Shown: one piece after another, positions 16,485 through 26,037 of the stretch
Numbering within the stretch: the first letter of the stretch is position 1
Layout of the letters: each line of letters starts with the position of its first letter
Assembly (NCBI GenBank): GCA_037044955.1
Contig: JBAOHX010000008.1
Span: forward strand, 1 to 64,000
Direction: 5' to 3'
Length of the DNA: 64,000 nt
From: JAJXWB01 sp037044955
GTDB taxonomy: Bacteria > Pseudomonadota > Alphaproteobacteria > Rhizobiales > Beijerinckiaceae
Made by a program: the position numbers and the translations under genes
Notes under the pieces: generated by a model
Seen by the model: only the letters and a program-made list of their open reading frames with translations
What the model was told of the DNA's origin: nothing
Database searches by the model: none

Positions 16485-17606
16485 ATGAAGGTTTCCACGC
16501 TGCTGTCCCGGCTCTCCAAGGTGGCGCTCGTCCTCGCCGCCGGCGTGGCGCCGTTCATGTCGCTCGGCGCCGGCGCGAGCGGATGCCGTTCTCAACGTCG
16601 CCAACTGGACAGACTATATCGATCAAAAGGCGCTCGAGGAATTCACCAAGGAAACCGGAATCCGCGTCGTCTACGACACGTACGATTCGAACGAGATTCT
16701 GGAGACGCGCCTGCTTGCGGGCGGCACCGGCTACGACATCGTCGCGCCCTCCGCCACTTTCCTCCAGCGTCAGATCAAGGCCGGCGTGTTTCAGAAGCTC
16801 AACAAGGCGCTATTGCCGAATCTCAAGGGGATTTCCGCCGATATTTCCGCACGGCTCGCTGTCTATGATCCCGGCAACGAGCATTCCGTGCCGTACATGT
16901 GGTTCACCACCGGCATCGCCTACAATACCGCCAAGATCAAAGAGCGCCTGGGCGAAAAGGCCATGGACACGTGGGATATCGTGTTCAAGCCGGAAAACAT
17001 GAAAAAGCTCGCGGATTGCGGCGTCTACTTCCTCGACAGTCCCGAGGATATCCTCGCCATCGCCGCCAAATACGCGGGACATTTCCCCGGAATTGCGCGA
17101 CGCCCAGGGCATTCGTCGCGCGGCGGAAGTCGTCAGCGGCGTGCGCTCCTATGTCCGGAAATTCCACTCGTCGGAATATATCAACGGGCTCGCCAACGGG
17201 GACATCTGCCTTGCGATCGGCTGGGCCGGCGACGCCTTTCAGGCGCGGACCCGCGCGCGCGAGGCCGGCGGCGTCGTGGATATCGCCTATGTGATTCCGC
17301 GCGAAGGCACGCTGATGTCCATCGACGCGCTTGCGATCCCGAAGGACGCGCCGCATGTCGCGGAAGCGCACAAGTTCATCGATTTCCTGCTGCGGCCGGA
17401 GATCGCCGCGCGAAACACGACTGTGACGAATTTCGCCAATCCGGTATCCGCGTCGAAACCGCTGCTGCCGCCTGCCATCGCCGACAATCAGTGCGATCTA
17501 CCCGGACGAGACGATGATGCGAAAGCTCTTCACGGTCTCGACCAAGGCGCCGGATGTTCAGAAGATCATCACGCGCGAATGGTCGCGCGTGAAGCTGGGG
17601 CGTTGA
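16485..17606 (+). CDS. Polyamine ABC transporter substrate-binding protein, PotF-like (three frameshifts)
   Basis: Joining frames by deleting one base near 16,577, 17,088 and 17,493 gives 372 aa, close to E. coli PotF (370 aa). A signal peptide (residues 1 to about 30, ending GAGA) precedes VLNVANWTDYIDQKALEEF, the polyamine-binding start. Later are YDIVAPSATFLQRQI, SVPYMWFTTGIAYNT, DICLAIGWAGDAFQA and AIYPDETMMRKLF. It should bind putrescine or spermidine in the periplasm. No permease or ATPase gene is adjacent, so it is an orphan receptor here. All three breaks are single extra bases, which argues for sequence error rather than decay. Confidence 0.8.
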
Positions 17607-17640
17607 GGCGCCAGATCAGCCTCAAAACGAGGCGCGCGCT

Positions 17641-17743
17641 TTAGAGCGCGTCACGTTTTCACGGAAGCGCGTGACCCGCTCCATCTTGTTGTTCTCGTCG
17701 CATATCCTTGTCGCAAAAGTCTGCAACTTTTGCGGGATATGCT
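17641..17743. repeat. Intergenic hairpin repeat between convergent genes
   Basis: An outer AGAGCG...GCTCTA frame contains two hairpins: GTCACG with CGTGAC (about 17,651-17,674), and a long one with GCATATCC (17,700-17,707) and CGCAAAAGT (17,712-17,720) pairing with ACTTTTGCG (17,726-17,734) and GGATATGC (17,735-17,742). It lies directly at the stop of coaA and downstream of the polyamine-binding gene, so it probably terminates both. Its AGAGC ends recall the element at 27,176. Confidence 0.65.
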
Positions 17744-18715
17744 CTACAGCTTGCGCAGCGCGACCTGCTCGATCCTGTGCGAGTCTCCCTTGGTGAGCAC
17801 CAGGCTGGCGCGTGCACGGGTCGGGAAAATGTTCTCGTGCAGGTTGCGCAGGTTGATGCGCGACCAGATCGAGCGTCGCAACCTCCATCGCTTCGTCGTC
17901 GCTGAGGTCCGCATACTTGCGGAAATAGGATTGCGGGTCGCGGAAGGCGGTCTCGCGCAATCGCATGAAGCGATTGACGTACCAGCGCTCCGAGTATCGG
18001 CGTCGTCGGCGTGCAGGTAGACCGAGAAGTCGAAGAAGTCGGACACGAACGGCGTTTCGTTGGCGTCGCGCGACAACCGGCTGGGCTGCAGCACGTTGAC
18101 GCCTTCGACGATCAGAATGTCCGGACGATCGACCACGACCGACTCGCCGGGAATGACGTCATAGGTCAAGTGTGAATAGACCGGCGCCTCCACGCGCGGC
18201 TGACCGGCCTTGATGTGAGACAGAAACCGGATCAGCGCGGTCTGGTCGTAGCTCTCCGGAAAGCCCTTCTTCTCCATCAATCCGTCGCGCTCGAGGATGG
18301 CGTTCGGAAAGAGAAAGCCGTCCGTGGTGACGAGCTGCACGTTGGGCGTATTGGGCCAACGCGAAAGCAGCGCCTGAAGCACGCGCGCCGTCGTCGACTT
18401 GCCCGCCGCGACAGAACCCGCGACGCCGATGATATAGGGAACCTTGCCGTCCTCGGCGCCGAGGAAGCGCTGGGTCGCCTTGAACAGGCCCTGCGTCGCC
18501 GCGACGTAGAGCGCAAGCAGTCGGGAGAGCGGCAGATAGATCGCGATGACTTCCTCGACCGACATCGGGTCGTTGATCGACTGGAGCTTCGTCAGGTCCT
18601 CGATCGTCAGGGTCAGCGGCGTATCCGCGCGCAGGGCCGCCCACTCGCTGCGGGTGAAGTGGCGATACGGCGACAGGGTTCCGTTCGCTTGGGCTTGGCC
18701 AACCCGCTCGTCCAT
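17744..18715 (-). CDS. coaA: Type I pantothenate kinase (frameshifted)
   Basis: The ATG at 18,715 (MDERVGQAQANG) gives about 322 aa after correction. The P-loop VAGSVAAGKSTTARVLQALL is at about residue 100; VTTDGFLFPN, YDQTALIRFLSHIKAG and IVEGVNVLQP follow. It makes 4'-phosphopantothenate, the first step of CoA synthesis. Between about 18,005 and 17,877 the read frame is wrong. The correct frame reads ERWYVNRFMRLRETAFRD and DEAMEVAT, then IWSRINLRNLHENIFPTR. The shifts cancel, leaving one open frame with a garbled middle. Last gene of the his operon, 14 bases after hisE. Confidence 0.9.
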   Translation of the reverse strand: MDERVGQAQANGTLSPYRHFTRSEWAALRADTPLTLTIEDLTKLQSINDPMSVEEVIAIYLPLSRLLALYVAATQGLFKATQRFLGAEDGKVPYIIGVAGSVAAGKSTTARVLQALLSRWPNTPNVQLVTTDGFLFPNAILERDGLMEKKGFPESYDQTALIRFLSHIKAGQPRVEAPVYSHLTYDVIPGESVVVDRPDILIVEGVNVLQPSRLSRDANETPFVSDFFDFSVYLHADDADTRSAGTSIASCDCARPPSATRNPISASMRTSATTKRWRLRRSIWSRINLRNLHENIFPTRARASLVLTKGDSHRIEQVALRKL

Positions 18716-18729
18716 GTCACCCCGCACTC

Positions 18730-19078
18730 TCAGCCTTGGCCCGAACGGACCTTACGCGTGGCTTTTTCCTGCAGTCCGGACTGTCGCGTCCGACGCTGAA
18801 GTTCTGCGAAAACCTCTTCAAGCGCAATGCCCTTGACGTGCAGCAAAACCATCAAATGGTAGAGGACGTCGGCGCTCTCCGAAATCACCTCGCGCGCGTC
18901 GCCGGAGCACGCGGCAATGACCGTCTCGACCGCTTCCTCGCCGAACTTCTTGGAAATGCGCGCGATTCCGCCATCGATCAAGCGAGCGTGTGTACGATCC
19001 TGCATCGTTGGACGCGGCGCGCGACCGCGACGATGTCCCGCAATCGTTCCAGTGTGAACGTGTCGGACGCCGACGCAT
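18730..19078 (-). CDS. hisE: Phosphoribosyl-ATP diphosphatase (frameshifted)
   Basis: The C-terminal part is intact: ARISKKFGEEAVETVIAACS, then ADVLYHLMVLLHVKGIALEE, the MazG-like helices that bind metal and pyrophosphate. The N-terminal part (DTFTLERLRDIVAV, RAASNDAGSYTRSLI, DGG) is spread over three frames; deleting one base near 19,017 and one near 18,978 joins them. The start is uncertain because the hisF-hisE junction also looks damaged; ATG at 19,078 is the best candidate. It catalyses step 2 of histidine synthesis. Order hisF-hisE-coaA on the minus strand. Confidence 0.8.
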
Positions 19079-19837
19079 CGAGCCGCATGGGGATGCCGGC
19101 CTTCGCCATGTAGTCCTTGGCTTCGCGAATCGGTGAACGTGCCGAAGTGGAAGATCGAGGCCGCCAGCACCGCGGAAGCATGGCCTTCACGCACGCCCGC
19201 GACCAGGTGCTCGAGTTCGCCGACGCCGCCCGAGGCGATGACGGGTACGGAAACCGCGTCCGCGATCGCGCGCGTCAATTCGAGGTCGAAGCCGCTCTTC
19301 GTGCCGTCGCTTGTCCATCGAGGTCAGCAGGATTTCTCCCGCGCCGAGCGACACGACTTCCTCGCGCATAGGCGACGGCGTCGATCCCTGTCGGCTTGCG
19401 GCCGCCATGCGTGAAGATTTCCCAGTGATCGCCGACGCGCTTGGCGTCGATCGCCACGACGGTGCATTGGCTTCCGAATTTTTCCGCCGCGTCGCGAACG
19501 AACGACGCGGTTGGCGACAGCGGCGGAATTGATCGAAACCTTGTCGGCGCCGGCAAGCAGCAGCTTGCGAATATCGTCCGATCGCGCGAACGCCGCCGCC
19601 GACGGTCAGCGGCATGAAACACGCCTCGGCCGTGCGCTGGACGACGTCGAAGATGATGCCGCGATTTTCGTGCGTGGCGGTGATGTCGAGAAAGCAGAGT
19701 TCGTCGGCGCCTGCGGCGTCGTAAGCGATCGCGCATTCCACGGGATCGCCGGCGTCGCGCAGATCGACGAAATTCACGCCCTTGACGACACGCCCGTCCT
19801 TGACGTCGAGGCAGGGAATGAGGCGCTTCTTAAGCAC
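19076..19837 (-). CDS. hisF: Imidazole glycerol phosphate synthase cyclase subunit (five frameshifts)
   Basis: Starts at GTG 19,837, overlapping the end of hisA by eight bases. LKKRLIPCLDVKDGRVVKGV is the TIM-barrel first strand with catalytic Asp (CLDVKDGR). LCFLDITATHENR and the phosphate-binding MPLTVGGGVRAI follow in the first frame. The rest is spread over frames that join on deleting single bases near 19,660, 19,503, 19,372, 19,313 and 19,134: IDAKRVGDHWEIFTHGGRKP, SLGAGEILLTSMD, VIASGGVGELEHL, FHFGTFTIREAKDYM. About 252 aa, normal for HisF. It works with HisH. The exact stop is unclear. Confidence 0.88.
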
Positions 19838-20576
19838 GGATGTTCTCGCGAGCCTGCTTGATCAGCGCCAGCGCTTCATCGGCCTGCAGGCGTCCATCGT
19901 AGAGCGCGCGCCCCGAGATCGCGCCGGCGAGCCGCGCGCAATCGGGCATGAGAAGACGGCGCACGTCGTCGAGGGAGGCGAGGCCGCCCGACGCGATGAC
20001 CGGTATCGACACGGCTTCGGCAAGCGCGAGCGTCGCCTCGATATTGAGCCCGAGCATGACGCCGTCGCGCATGATGTCGGTGTAGATGATGGCGGCGACG
20101 CCGGCGTCCTCGAAACGCCGGCCGATATCGACGGCGGTCGCCGTCGACGTCCGCGCCCAGCCTTCGATCGCGACAAGGCCCTCGCGCGCGTCGATGCCGA
20201 CCGCGATGCGGCCGGGATAAAGGCGCGCGGCCTCGTGCACCAGGCTCGGATCGCGGACCGCCGCCGTGCCGATGATGACGCGCGTGACGCCCTTGGCGAG
20301 CCAGCCTTCGATCGTCCGCAGGTCGCGAATGCCGCCGCCGAGCTGAACAGGTATCTTCAGATGCTCCAGCATGCCCTCGACAGCCTGCGCGTTGACCGGT
20401 CGGCCCGCGAAGGCGCCGTCGAGATCGACGACATGCAGATATTCGAAACCGAGCCTCTCGAATTCCACGGCTTGCGCGACAGGATCGACATTGAAGACTG
20501 TCGCCTTGTCCATGTCGCCGTGGACGAGCCGGACGCACTCGCCGTTCTTGAGGTCGATCGCGGGAAACAGAATCAC
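19830..20576 (-). CDS. hisA: ProFAR isomerase
   Basis: 248 aa, intact. It starts at GTG 20,576 in a GTGA overlap with the hisH stop. ILFPAIDLKNGECVRLVHGD carries the catalytic Asp of strand 1; PVQLGGGIRDLRTIEGWLAKG and VIIGTAAVRDP are phosphate sites; YTDIMRDGVMLG carries the second catalytic Asp; PVIASGGLASLDDV closes the barrel. It opens the ring of ProFAR in histidine synthesis. The longer upstream frame is hisH read out of phase. It sits between hisH and hisF, the usual rhizobial order. Confidence 0.94.
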   Translation of the reverse strand: MILFPAIDLKNGECVRLVHGDMDKATVFNVDPVAQAVEFERLGFEYLHVVDLDGAFAGRPVNAQAVEGMLEHLKIPVQLGGGIRDLRTIEGWLAKGVTRVIIGTAAVRDPSLVHEAARLYPGRIAVGIDAREGLVAIEGWARTSTATAVDIGRRFEDAGVAAIIYTDIMRDGVMLGLNIEATLALAEAVSIPVIASGGLASLDDVRRLLMPDCARLAGAISGRALYDGRLQADEALALIKQARENIRA

Positions 20577-21232
20577 GGGGACCACCGAAGAAAATTCGAG
20601 ATGAGCTTGAGGCCGAGGGACTGGCTCTTTTCGGGGTGGAACTGGACGCCGGCGATATTGTCGCGCCCGATCATGGCGGTCAGAGGACGCCGCCGTAGTC
20701 GACGTCGGCAATGACCGCCTGCCGCGTCGCGCGGCCTGAAGTGATAGGAATGAACGAAATAGGCGTGCAGGCCGGTTTCTCCCAACGGGAGATCCGCGCA
20801 GGAGCGGGTGCGACCGCCGCGCCGTCACGGTGTTCCACCCCATGTGCGGAACCTTCAGGGTCGCATCGGCAGGCTCGATCTGCACGACGTCGCCCGCGAT
20901 CCAGTCGAGACCTTCGACGACTTCGTGCTCGAGCCCGCGCGTAGGCCAGCAATTGCATGCCGACGCAGATGCCGAGGAACGGCCGCGCGCGACGAACGGC
21001 CGTTTCGGTCAGCGCTTCGGTCATTCCCTCGACGGCGGCCAATCCGCTGCGACAATCGGCGAAGGCGCCGACGCCCGGCAAAATGACGCGATCGGCCAAC
21101 CGCACAACGTCCGGATCGGCGGTCACGGTGATGTTCGAGGCCGACAATCCCGCACTCGCGCGCGGCCCGCTCGAAGGCCTTGCGCGCCGAGTGCAGATTG
21201 CCCGAACCATAATCGACCAGAGCCACGGTCAC
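20573..21232 (-). CDS. hisH: Imidazole glycerol phosphate synthase glutamine amidotransferase subunit (frameshifted)
   Basis: Starts at GTG 21,232 in a GTGA overlap with the DUF2628 gene. The pieces are: VALVDYGSGNLHSARKAFER; SNITVTADPDVVRLADRVIL and LPGVGAFADC; FLGICVGMQLLA with the nucleophile Cys; GLDWIAGDVV; LKVPHMGWNTV; HAYFVHSYHF with the catalytic His region; and GRDNIAGVQFHPEKSQSLGL with the His-Glu pair. At least four frame changes lie between about 21,155 and 20,690, mostly single extra bases. It supplies ammonia from glutamine to HisF. All catalytic residues are present, so the gene is probably functional in the organism. Confidence 0.88.
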
Positions 21233-21628
21233 GGCGCGGCCCTCTCTGCGACGGCCGTTTCGCCGAAGACGGCGCGCGCCCATGCGTCGGCCTCGTCGGA
21301 ACCGTAGCCGAATCCGACGAATTCGGAGCCCCGCCGCAGCAATGCGCGACGACGCCATTCCTGAGCCTCCAGACCGACGAACGCCGACGCCAGAAACCAT
21401 GCGACGAGCGCCGCATTCGCGCCGACCGCTCCGGTCCGGGCCGCCGCAACCAGTGCGGCCGCCAGAGCGCACATGAGGCCCGCGCGGATCCAGAGCCCAT
21501 GCCTGAAAAGCCACAAGGGCCCAAACCAGAAACGCAGCCCAGGCGAAGCCGTGCGGCACCAGGCGCGGCAAATCGTTGGGGCCGCCAGCCACGGCGTGAG
21601 CCGTAAAGATCGTCGGCGCGGAAGCCAT
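21229..21628 (-). CDS. DUF2628 family membrane protein in the his operon (one frameshift)
   Basis: About 132 aa from ATG 21,628 (MASAPTIFTAHAVAGG). Two or three hydrophobic segments: HGFAWAAFLVWALWLF, then MCALAAALVAAART and NAALVAWFLASAFVGLE. The tail reads WRRRALLRRGSEFVGFGYG, typical of DUF2628. One base must be removed near 21,510 to join the halves. It starts five bases after hisB and overlaps hisH by GTGA. This small membrane protein commonly sits between hisB and hisH in rhizobia; its role is unknown, and no histidine-pathway step is missing to explain it. Confidence 0.75.
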
Positions 21629-21632
21629 GTGA

Positions 21633-22221
21633 CTACAGCACGCCTTTCGTCGAAGGTATCGAGTCGGCCTGTCGCGGGTCGACCTCAACGGCCTCCCGCA
21701 GGGCTCGAGCCAAGGCCTTGAAACAGGATTCCGCGATGTGATGGCTGTTCGCGCCGCGAATGTTGTCGATGTGAACATTTGCGCCGCAATTTCCGGCCAG
21801 AGCCTGGAAGAACTCCCGGACAAGTTCGGTATCGAAAGTCCCGATCTTCGGCGTCGGGAAGGACGCCTCGAACACGAGAAACGCGCGGCCCGAAAGATCG
21901 ATCGCGGCGCGCGTCAGCGCCTCGTCCATCGGAACATGGGCGGTCGCGTAACGACGAATGCCCTTGCGATCTCCAAGGGCCTGCTTGATCGCCTGGCCGA
22001 GCGCAATGCCGACATCCTCGACCGTGTGATGGTCGTCGATATGCAGGTCGCCCTTCGCCGAGATTTCCAGGTCGAATAGCCCGTGACGGGCGATCTGCTC
22101 CAGCATGTGGTCGAAGAAGCCGACGCCCGTCGAAATCGACGGACTTGCCCGATCCGTCGAGATCGACGGTCAGGGAGATGTCGGTTTCCTTGGTCTTGCG
22201 CTGGACGGTCGCGCGACGCAT
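21633..22221 (-). CDS. hisB: Imidazoleglycerol-phosphate dehydratase (one frameshift)
   Basis: 195 aa after removing one G near 22,138. The N-terminus RRATVQRKTKETDISLTVDL and GVGFFDHMLEQIARHG, with DLHIDDHHTVEDVGIALG (metal-binding His cluster) and later RGANSHHIAESCFKALARAL (second metal His pair), define a monofunctional HisB. It dehydrates imidazole glycerol phosphate, step 6 of histidine synthesis. First gene of the minus-strand his operon; about 140 bases separate its start from the divergent hslV, so the operon promoter should lie there. Confidence 0.92.
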
Positions 22222-22363
22222 ATCCGTAACCCCGTGAATGTTCGGGCGCACTTCTAACCGGTATTTCCGCCGTTTGCCACGCCGGTTGCGCATGGCGGCC
22301 GGCGCCGGCTCGGCAGAATTGCTCTCGGGCGGACGCGCAAGGGAAGGCGCCGAGGCAAGCTGC

Positions 22364-22927
22364 ATGAAGAACGACGAATTGCGCTGGCATGCGACCACGA
22401 TCGTTCTCGTGCGAAAGGGCGGCCGGACGACGATTGCCGGCGACGGACAGGTTTCCCTCGGGCAGACGGTCGTCAAGGGCAATGCGCGCAAGGTCCGCCG
22501 GCTGGGCAAGGGCAACGTGATTTCCGGCTTCGCGGGAGCGACCGCCGACGCCTTTACCTTGTTCGAACGCCTGGAGGCCAAGCTCGAGCAGTTTTCCGGC
22601 CAATTGATGCGCGCGACCATCGAAATGGCCAAGGATTGGCGCACCGACCGCTATCTGCGCCGACTGGAGGCGATGATGCTGGTGGCCGACGCCTCCTCCG
22701 CCTTCCTGCTGTCGGGGACGGGCGATGTGCTGGAACCCGAATCCGGGCCGGATGGCGCGGTCATGGCGATCGGCTCCGGGGGAAACTACGCGCTCGCCGC
22801 CGCCCGCGCGCTGATCGACGGAACGCTGGACTCCGAAGCGATCGCGAGGCGCTCGCTCGAGATCGCCGCCGACATCTGCGTCTACACAAACCGCAATATC
22901 GTCGTCGAATCGATAAATTCGATATAA
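22364..22927 (+). CDS. hslV: ATP-dependent protease peptidase subunit HslV
   Basis: 187 aa. The proteasome-like N-terminal nucleophile is the Thr in HATTIVLVRKGGRTTIAGDG, exposed after removal of a short propeptide, and is followed by QVSLGQTVVK and the sodium-site region GGNYALAAARALID. HslV forms double hexamer rings and degrades proteins fed by HslU. The ATG at 22,364 gives the usual length. It lies 13 bases upstream of hslU and diverges from hisB, an arrangement common in Rhizobiales. No heat-shock promoter was identified with confidence. Confidence 0.94.
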   Translation: MKNDELRWHATTIVLVRKGGRTTIAGDGQVSLGQTVVKGNARKVRRLGKGNVISGFAGATADAFTLFERLEAKLEQFSGQLMRATIEMAKDWRTDRYLRRLEAMMLVADASSAFLLSGTGDVLEPESGPDGAVMAIGSGGNYALAAARALIDGTLDSEAIARRSLEIAADICVYTNRNIVVESINSI

Positions 22928-22940
22928 AATACAGGACCTT

Positions 22941-24243
22941 ATGATGACAGACTTCTCGCCACGCGAGATCGTGTCCGAGCTCGACCGTTTCATCGTCGGT
23001 CAGGCGGAAGCCAAGCGCGCGGTCGCCATTGCGCTGCGCAACCGCTGGCGACGCTCGAAGCTCGAAGGGCAGATGCGCGAAGAGGTGCTGCCCAAGAACA
23101 TCCTGATGATCGGCCCGACCGGCTGCGGCAAGACGGAAATCGCCCGTCGCCTCGCCAAGCTTGCCCAGGCGCCGTTCCTGAAGGTCGAGGCGACCAAATT
23201 CACCGAAGTCGGCTATGTCGGCCGCGACGTGGAACAGATCATCCGCGATCTCGTCGAAGTCGCGATTTCCCTTGGGAAGGAAAAGCAGCGGGCCGCCGTT
23301 CGAGCCTCGGGCCGAAACGGCGGCGGAAGAACGCATGGTGACGGCGCTGGTCGGCGCCAACGCCTCGCAAGCGACGCGGGATTCGTTCCGGCGGATGCTG
23401 CGGGCCGGCGAACTCGAAGACAAGGACGTCGAGATCGAAACGACGGGATCGGGTTCGTCCGCGCCCTTGTTCGAACTTCCCAACATGCCCGGCGCCGTCG
23501 GCGCGATTTCGCTCGGCGATCTCTTCGGCAAGGGCGCGAAACCGACACGGCGACGCCTCAAGGTCTGCGACGCGCGCGAGCCGCTGATCGCGGACGAAGC
23601 GGAAAAGCTCGTCGACAACGATCGAATCGTGCAGGACGCGATTCGCGAAACCGAAAACCACGGGATCGTCTTCATCGACGAGATCGACAAGATCTGCGTG
23701 CGCGAGGGGCGCGGCGGCGGCGATGTTTCGCGCGAAGGCGTGCAACGCGATCTCCTGCCCCTCATCGAAGGAACCACCGTCGCCACCAAGCATGGCGCGG
23801 TGCGCACCGATCACGTCCTCTTCATCGGCTCGGGCGCGTTCCATATCTCGAAGCCGTCCGATCTCCTGCCCGAGCTGCAGGGACGCCTGCCGATCCGCGT
23901 GGAACTCGCGACGCTGACGGAAGGCGACTTCGTTCGCATCCTGACCGAGACCGAGGCGAGCCTGCCCAAACAATACCGGGCGCTGATGGCGACCGAGGGC
24001 GTCAACCTCGAATTCAAGCCGGATGGCGTCGCCTCGATCGCCGCCTTCGCCGCGCGCATCAATTCGACGGTGGAAAATATCGGCGCGCGCCGCCTTCAGA
24101 CTGTCATGGAGCGCATTCTGGAGGAAGCGAGCTTCAACGCGCCCGACATTTCCGGGGAGACGATCGTCGTCGACGCCGCCTATGTGGAGCGCAGCATCGG
24201 CGACCTGGCGCGCAACGTCGATCTGAGCCGATACATACTCTGA
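22941..24243 (+). CDS. hslU: ATP-dependent protease ATPase subunit HslU (one frameshift)
   Basis: 433 aa after deleting one T near 23,307 (VRARAETAAEERM). Walker A GPTGCGKTEIARRLAKL at about residues 57-73, EATKFTEVGYVGRDVEQIIRDL pore loop, variable I-domain, Walker B GIVFIDEIDKI, then sensor/arginine regions and the C-terminal YVERSIGDLARNVDLSRYIL that inserts into HslV. As read, the frame fails after residue 120 and picks up in the next frame. It unfolds substrates for HslV. trpS follows 70 bases downstream. Confidence 0.92.
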
Positions 24244-24313
24244 TCCGGCGTGCGGGTTTGCCCGGCCGGCATGGCTGGGCTAAGACGCCCGCGCGTGATC
24301 GGAGTTCGGATCT

Positions 24314-25348
24314 ATGACGGCCTTTCCCCAGCTTGTGTTTTCCGGCGTGCAGCCGACCGGCAATTTCCATCTCGGAAATTACCTGGGCGCGCTCGTGAAG
24401 TTCGTGGAGATGCAGGCGAATTACGACTGCATCTATTGCGTCGTCGACCTGCACGCGATCACGGTGCCGCAGGACCCTGCCGAGCTGACGGCGCATACGC
24501 GCGAAGTGACCGCAGCCTTCATCGCGTCCGGCATCGATGCAAGGAAGAATATCGTTTTCAACCAGAGCCAGGTCTCCGACCACGCCGAGCTCGCCTGGAT
24601 TTTCAATTGCGTTTCTCGCCTGGGCTGGCTGAACCGCATGACCCAGTTCAAGGAGAAGGCCGGCAAGGATCGCGAGAACGCCTCCGTGGGCCTCTACGCC
24701 TATCCCAATCTGATGGCGGCTGACATTCTCGTCTATCGCGCCACACACGTGCCGGTCGGCGAGGACCAGAAGCAGCATCTCGAACTGACCCGCGACATCG
24801 CCCAGAAGTTCAACAGCGACTTCGCGGAATCGATCGCGCGGCACGGTTTCGGCGATGGCTTCTTTCCATTGCCCGAGCCGATCATCCAGGGCCCGGCCAC
24901 CAGGGTGATGAGCCTGCGGGACGGTTCGAAGAAAATGTCCAAGTCCGACCCGTCGGACTATTCGCGCATCAACCTCTCGGACGACGCCGACCAGATCGCG
25001 CAAAAGTTCCGCAAGGCCAAGACCGACCCGGAAGCGCTGCCCTCCGAAGTCGCGGGTCTCGCCGGCCGGCCGGAAGCGGAAAATCTCGTGGGGATTTTCG
25101 CGGCGCTCCAGGGCGTATCCAAGGACAATGTCCTTCGGGATTTCGGCGGCCAGAATTTCTCCAGCTTCAAGGCGGCGCTGGTCGAGCTGGCCGTGGCCAA
25201 GCTCGGGCCGGTCGGCTCGGAAATGAAGCGCCTTCAGGCCGACCACGCCTATATCGACGGCGTCCTGCGCGACGGCGCCGATCGGGCAAAGGCGATCGCG
25301 GCGCGCAACATGACGTCCGTCAAGGATATCCTCGGATTTGTCCGCTGA
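24314..25348 (+). CDS. trpS: Tryptophan-tRNA ligase
   Basis: 344 aa, intact. Class I aminoacyl-tRNA synthetase: the HIGH-like motif GNFHLGNYLGAL at about residue 16, the Trp pocket with CIYCVVDLHAITVPQD, HVPVGEDQKQHLELTRDIA, and the KMSKS loop SKKMSKSDPSDYS. It charges tRNA-Trp in the cytosol. ATG 24,314 gives the normal length. In many rhizobia trpS is followed by a universal stress protein and nfu; here nfu follows directly after about 90 bases. Confidence 0.95.
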   Translation: MTAFPQLVFSGVQPTGNFHLGNYLGALVKFVEMQANYDCIYCVVDLHAITVPQDPAELTAHTREVTAAFIASGIDARKNIVFNQSQVSDHAELAWIFNCVSRLGWLNRMTQFKEKAGKDRENASVGLYAYPNLMAADILVYRATHVPVGEDQKQHLELTRDIAQKFNSDFAESIARHGFGDGFFPLPEPIIQGPATRVMSLRDGSKKMSKSDPSDYSRINLSDDADQIAQKFRKAKTDPEALPSEVAGLAGRPEAENLVGIFAALQGVSKDNVLRDFGGQNFSSFKAALVELAVAKLGPVGSEMKRLQADHAYIDGVLRDGADRAKAIAARNMTSVKDILGFVR

Positions 25349-25435
25349 AGTGACCGCAGGCAGCAGAACCGATTGAAAAAGGCGGAAACGACCATATTTT
25401 CACGGAAACTACGCTGCGCAGCGTGAAGGCAGGCC

Positions 25436-25993
25436 ATGTTCATCCAGACCGAACCAACTCCCAATCCCGCCACCCTGAAGTTTCTTCCCGGCCGCGAAGT
25501 CGCGGGATCCCGACTTGCGGAGTTCCGCTCGGCCGCCGAAGCGCAGACTTCGCCGCTCGCGTCGGCGTTGTTCACGGTGGACGGCGTCTCTCAAGTTTTC
25601 CTCGGCGGCGACTTCATTTCCGTCACCAAGGGCGCTGGCGAGTGGCAGCATCTCAAGCCGAGCATTCTCGGCGTCATCATGGAACATTTCGTTTCGGGCG
25701 CGCCGCTTTTCGTGGACGGCGGATCGCCGCAGGCGGAGGACGACGAGTTCTACGAAGCTGCGGATTCCGACACGGTCGAGCAGATCAAGGAATTGCTCGA
25801 TACGCGCGTGCGTCCGGCGGTGGCCGGCGATGGCGGCGACATCAAGTTTCGCGGCTTCAAGGACGGCGTCGTCTATCTCGCGATGAAGGGCGCCTGCTCA
25901 GGCTGTCCCTCTTCGACCGCCACGCTGAAGCACGGCATTCAGAATCTGCTCAAGCATTTCCTGCCCGAGGTTCGCTCCGTCGAACAGGTCTGA
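25436..25993 (+). CDS. NfuA-type iron-sulfur carrier, NifU C-terminal domain protein
   Basis: 185 aa with two domains. The N-terminal Nfu domain opens MFIQTEPTPNPATLKFLPG and has SVTKGAGEWQHLKPSILGVI. The C-terminal NifU domain reads PAVAGDGGDIKFRGF and ACSGCPSSTATLKHGI, with the CxxC that holds a bridging 4Fe-4S cluster between two subunits. It delivers Fe-S clusters to target enzymes. Followed 44 bases later by tsaB. No isc/suf genes are near. Confidence 0.92.
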   Translation: MFIQTEPTPNPATLKFLPGREVAGSRLAEFRSAAEAQTSPLASALFTVDGVSQVFLGGDFISVTKGAGEWQHLKPSILGVIMEHFVSGAPLFVDGGSPQAEDDEFYEAADSDTVEQIKELLDTRVRPAVAGDGGDIKFRGFKDGVVYLAMKGACSGCPSSTATLKHGIQNLLKHFLPEVRSVEQV

Positions 25994-26037
25994 GAACGGG
26001 CATTGATCGAGGCGCCGATTGCGGTCACGGTGGGCGG

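Noticed and set aside
19076..21232. Decayed histidine operon
   Set aside because: All catalytic motifs of HisF, HisH, HisB and HisE survive across frames, and unrelated essential genes show the same insertion-type breaks, so sequence error is the simpler reading.
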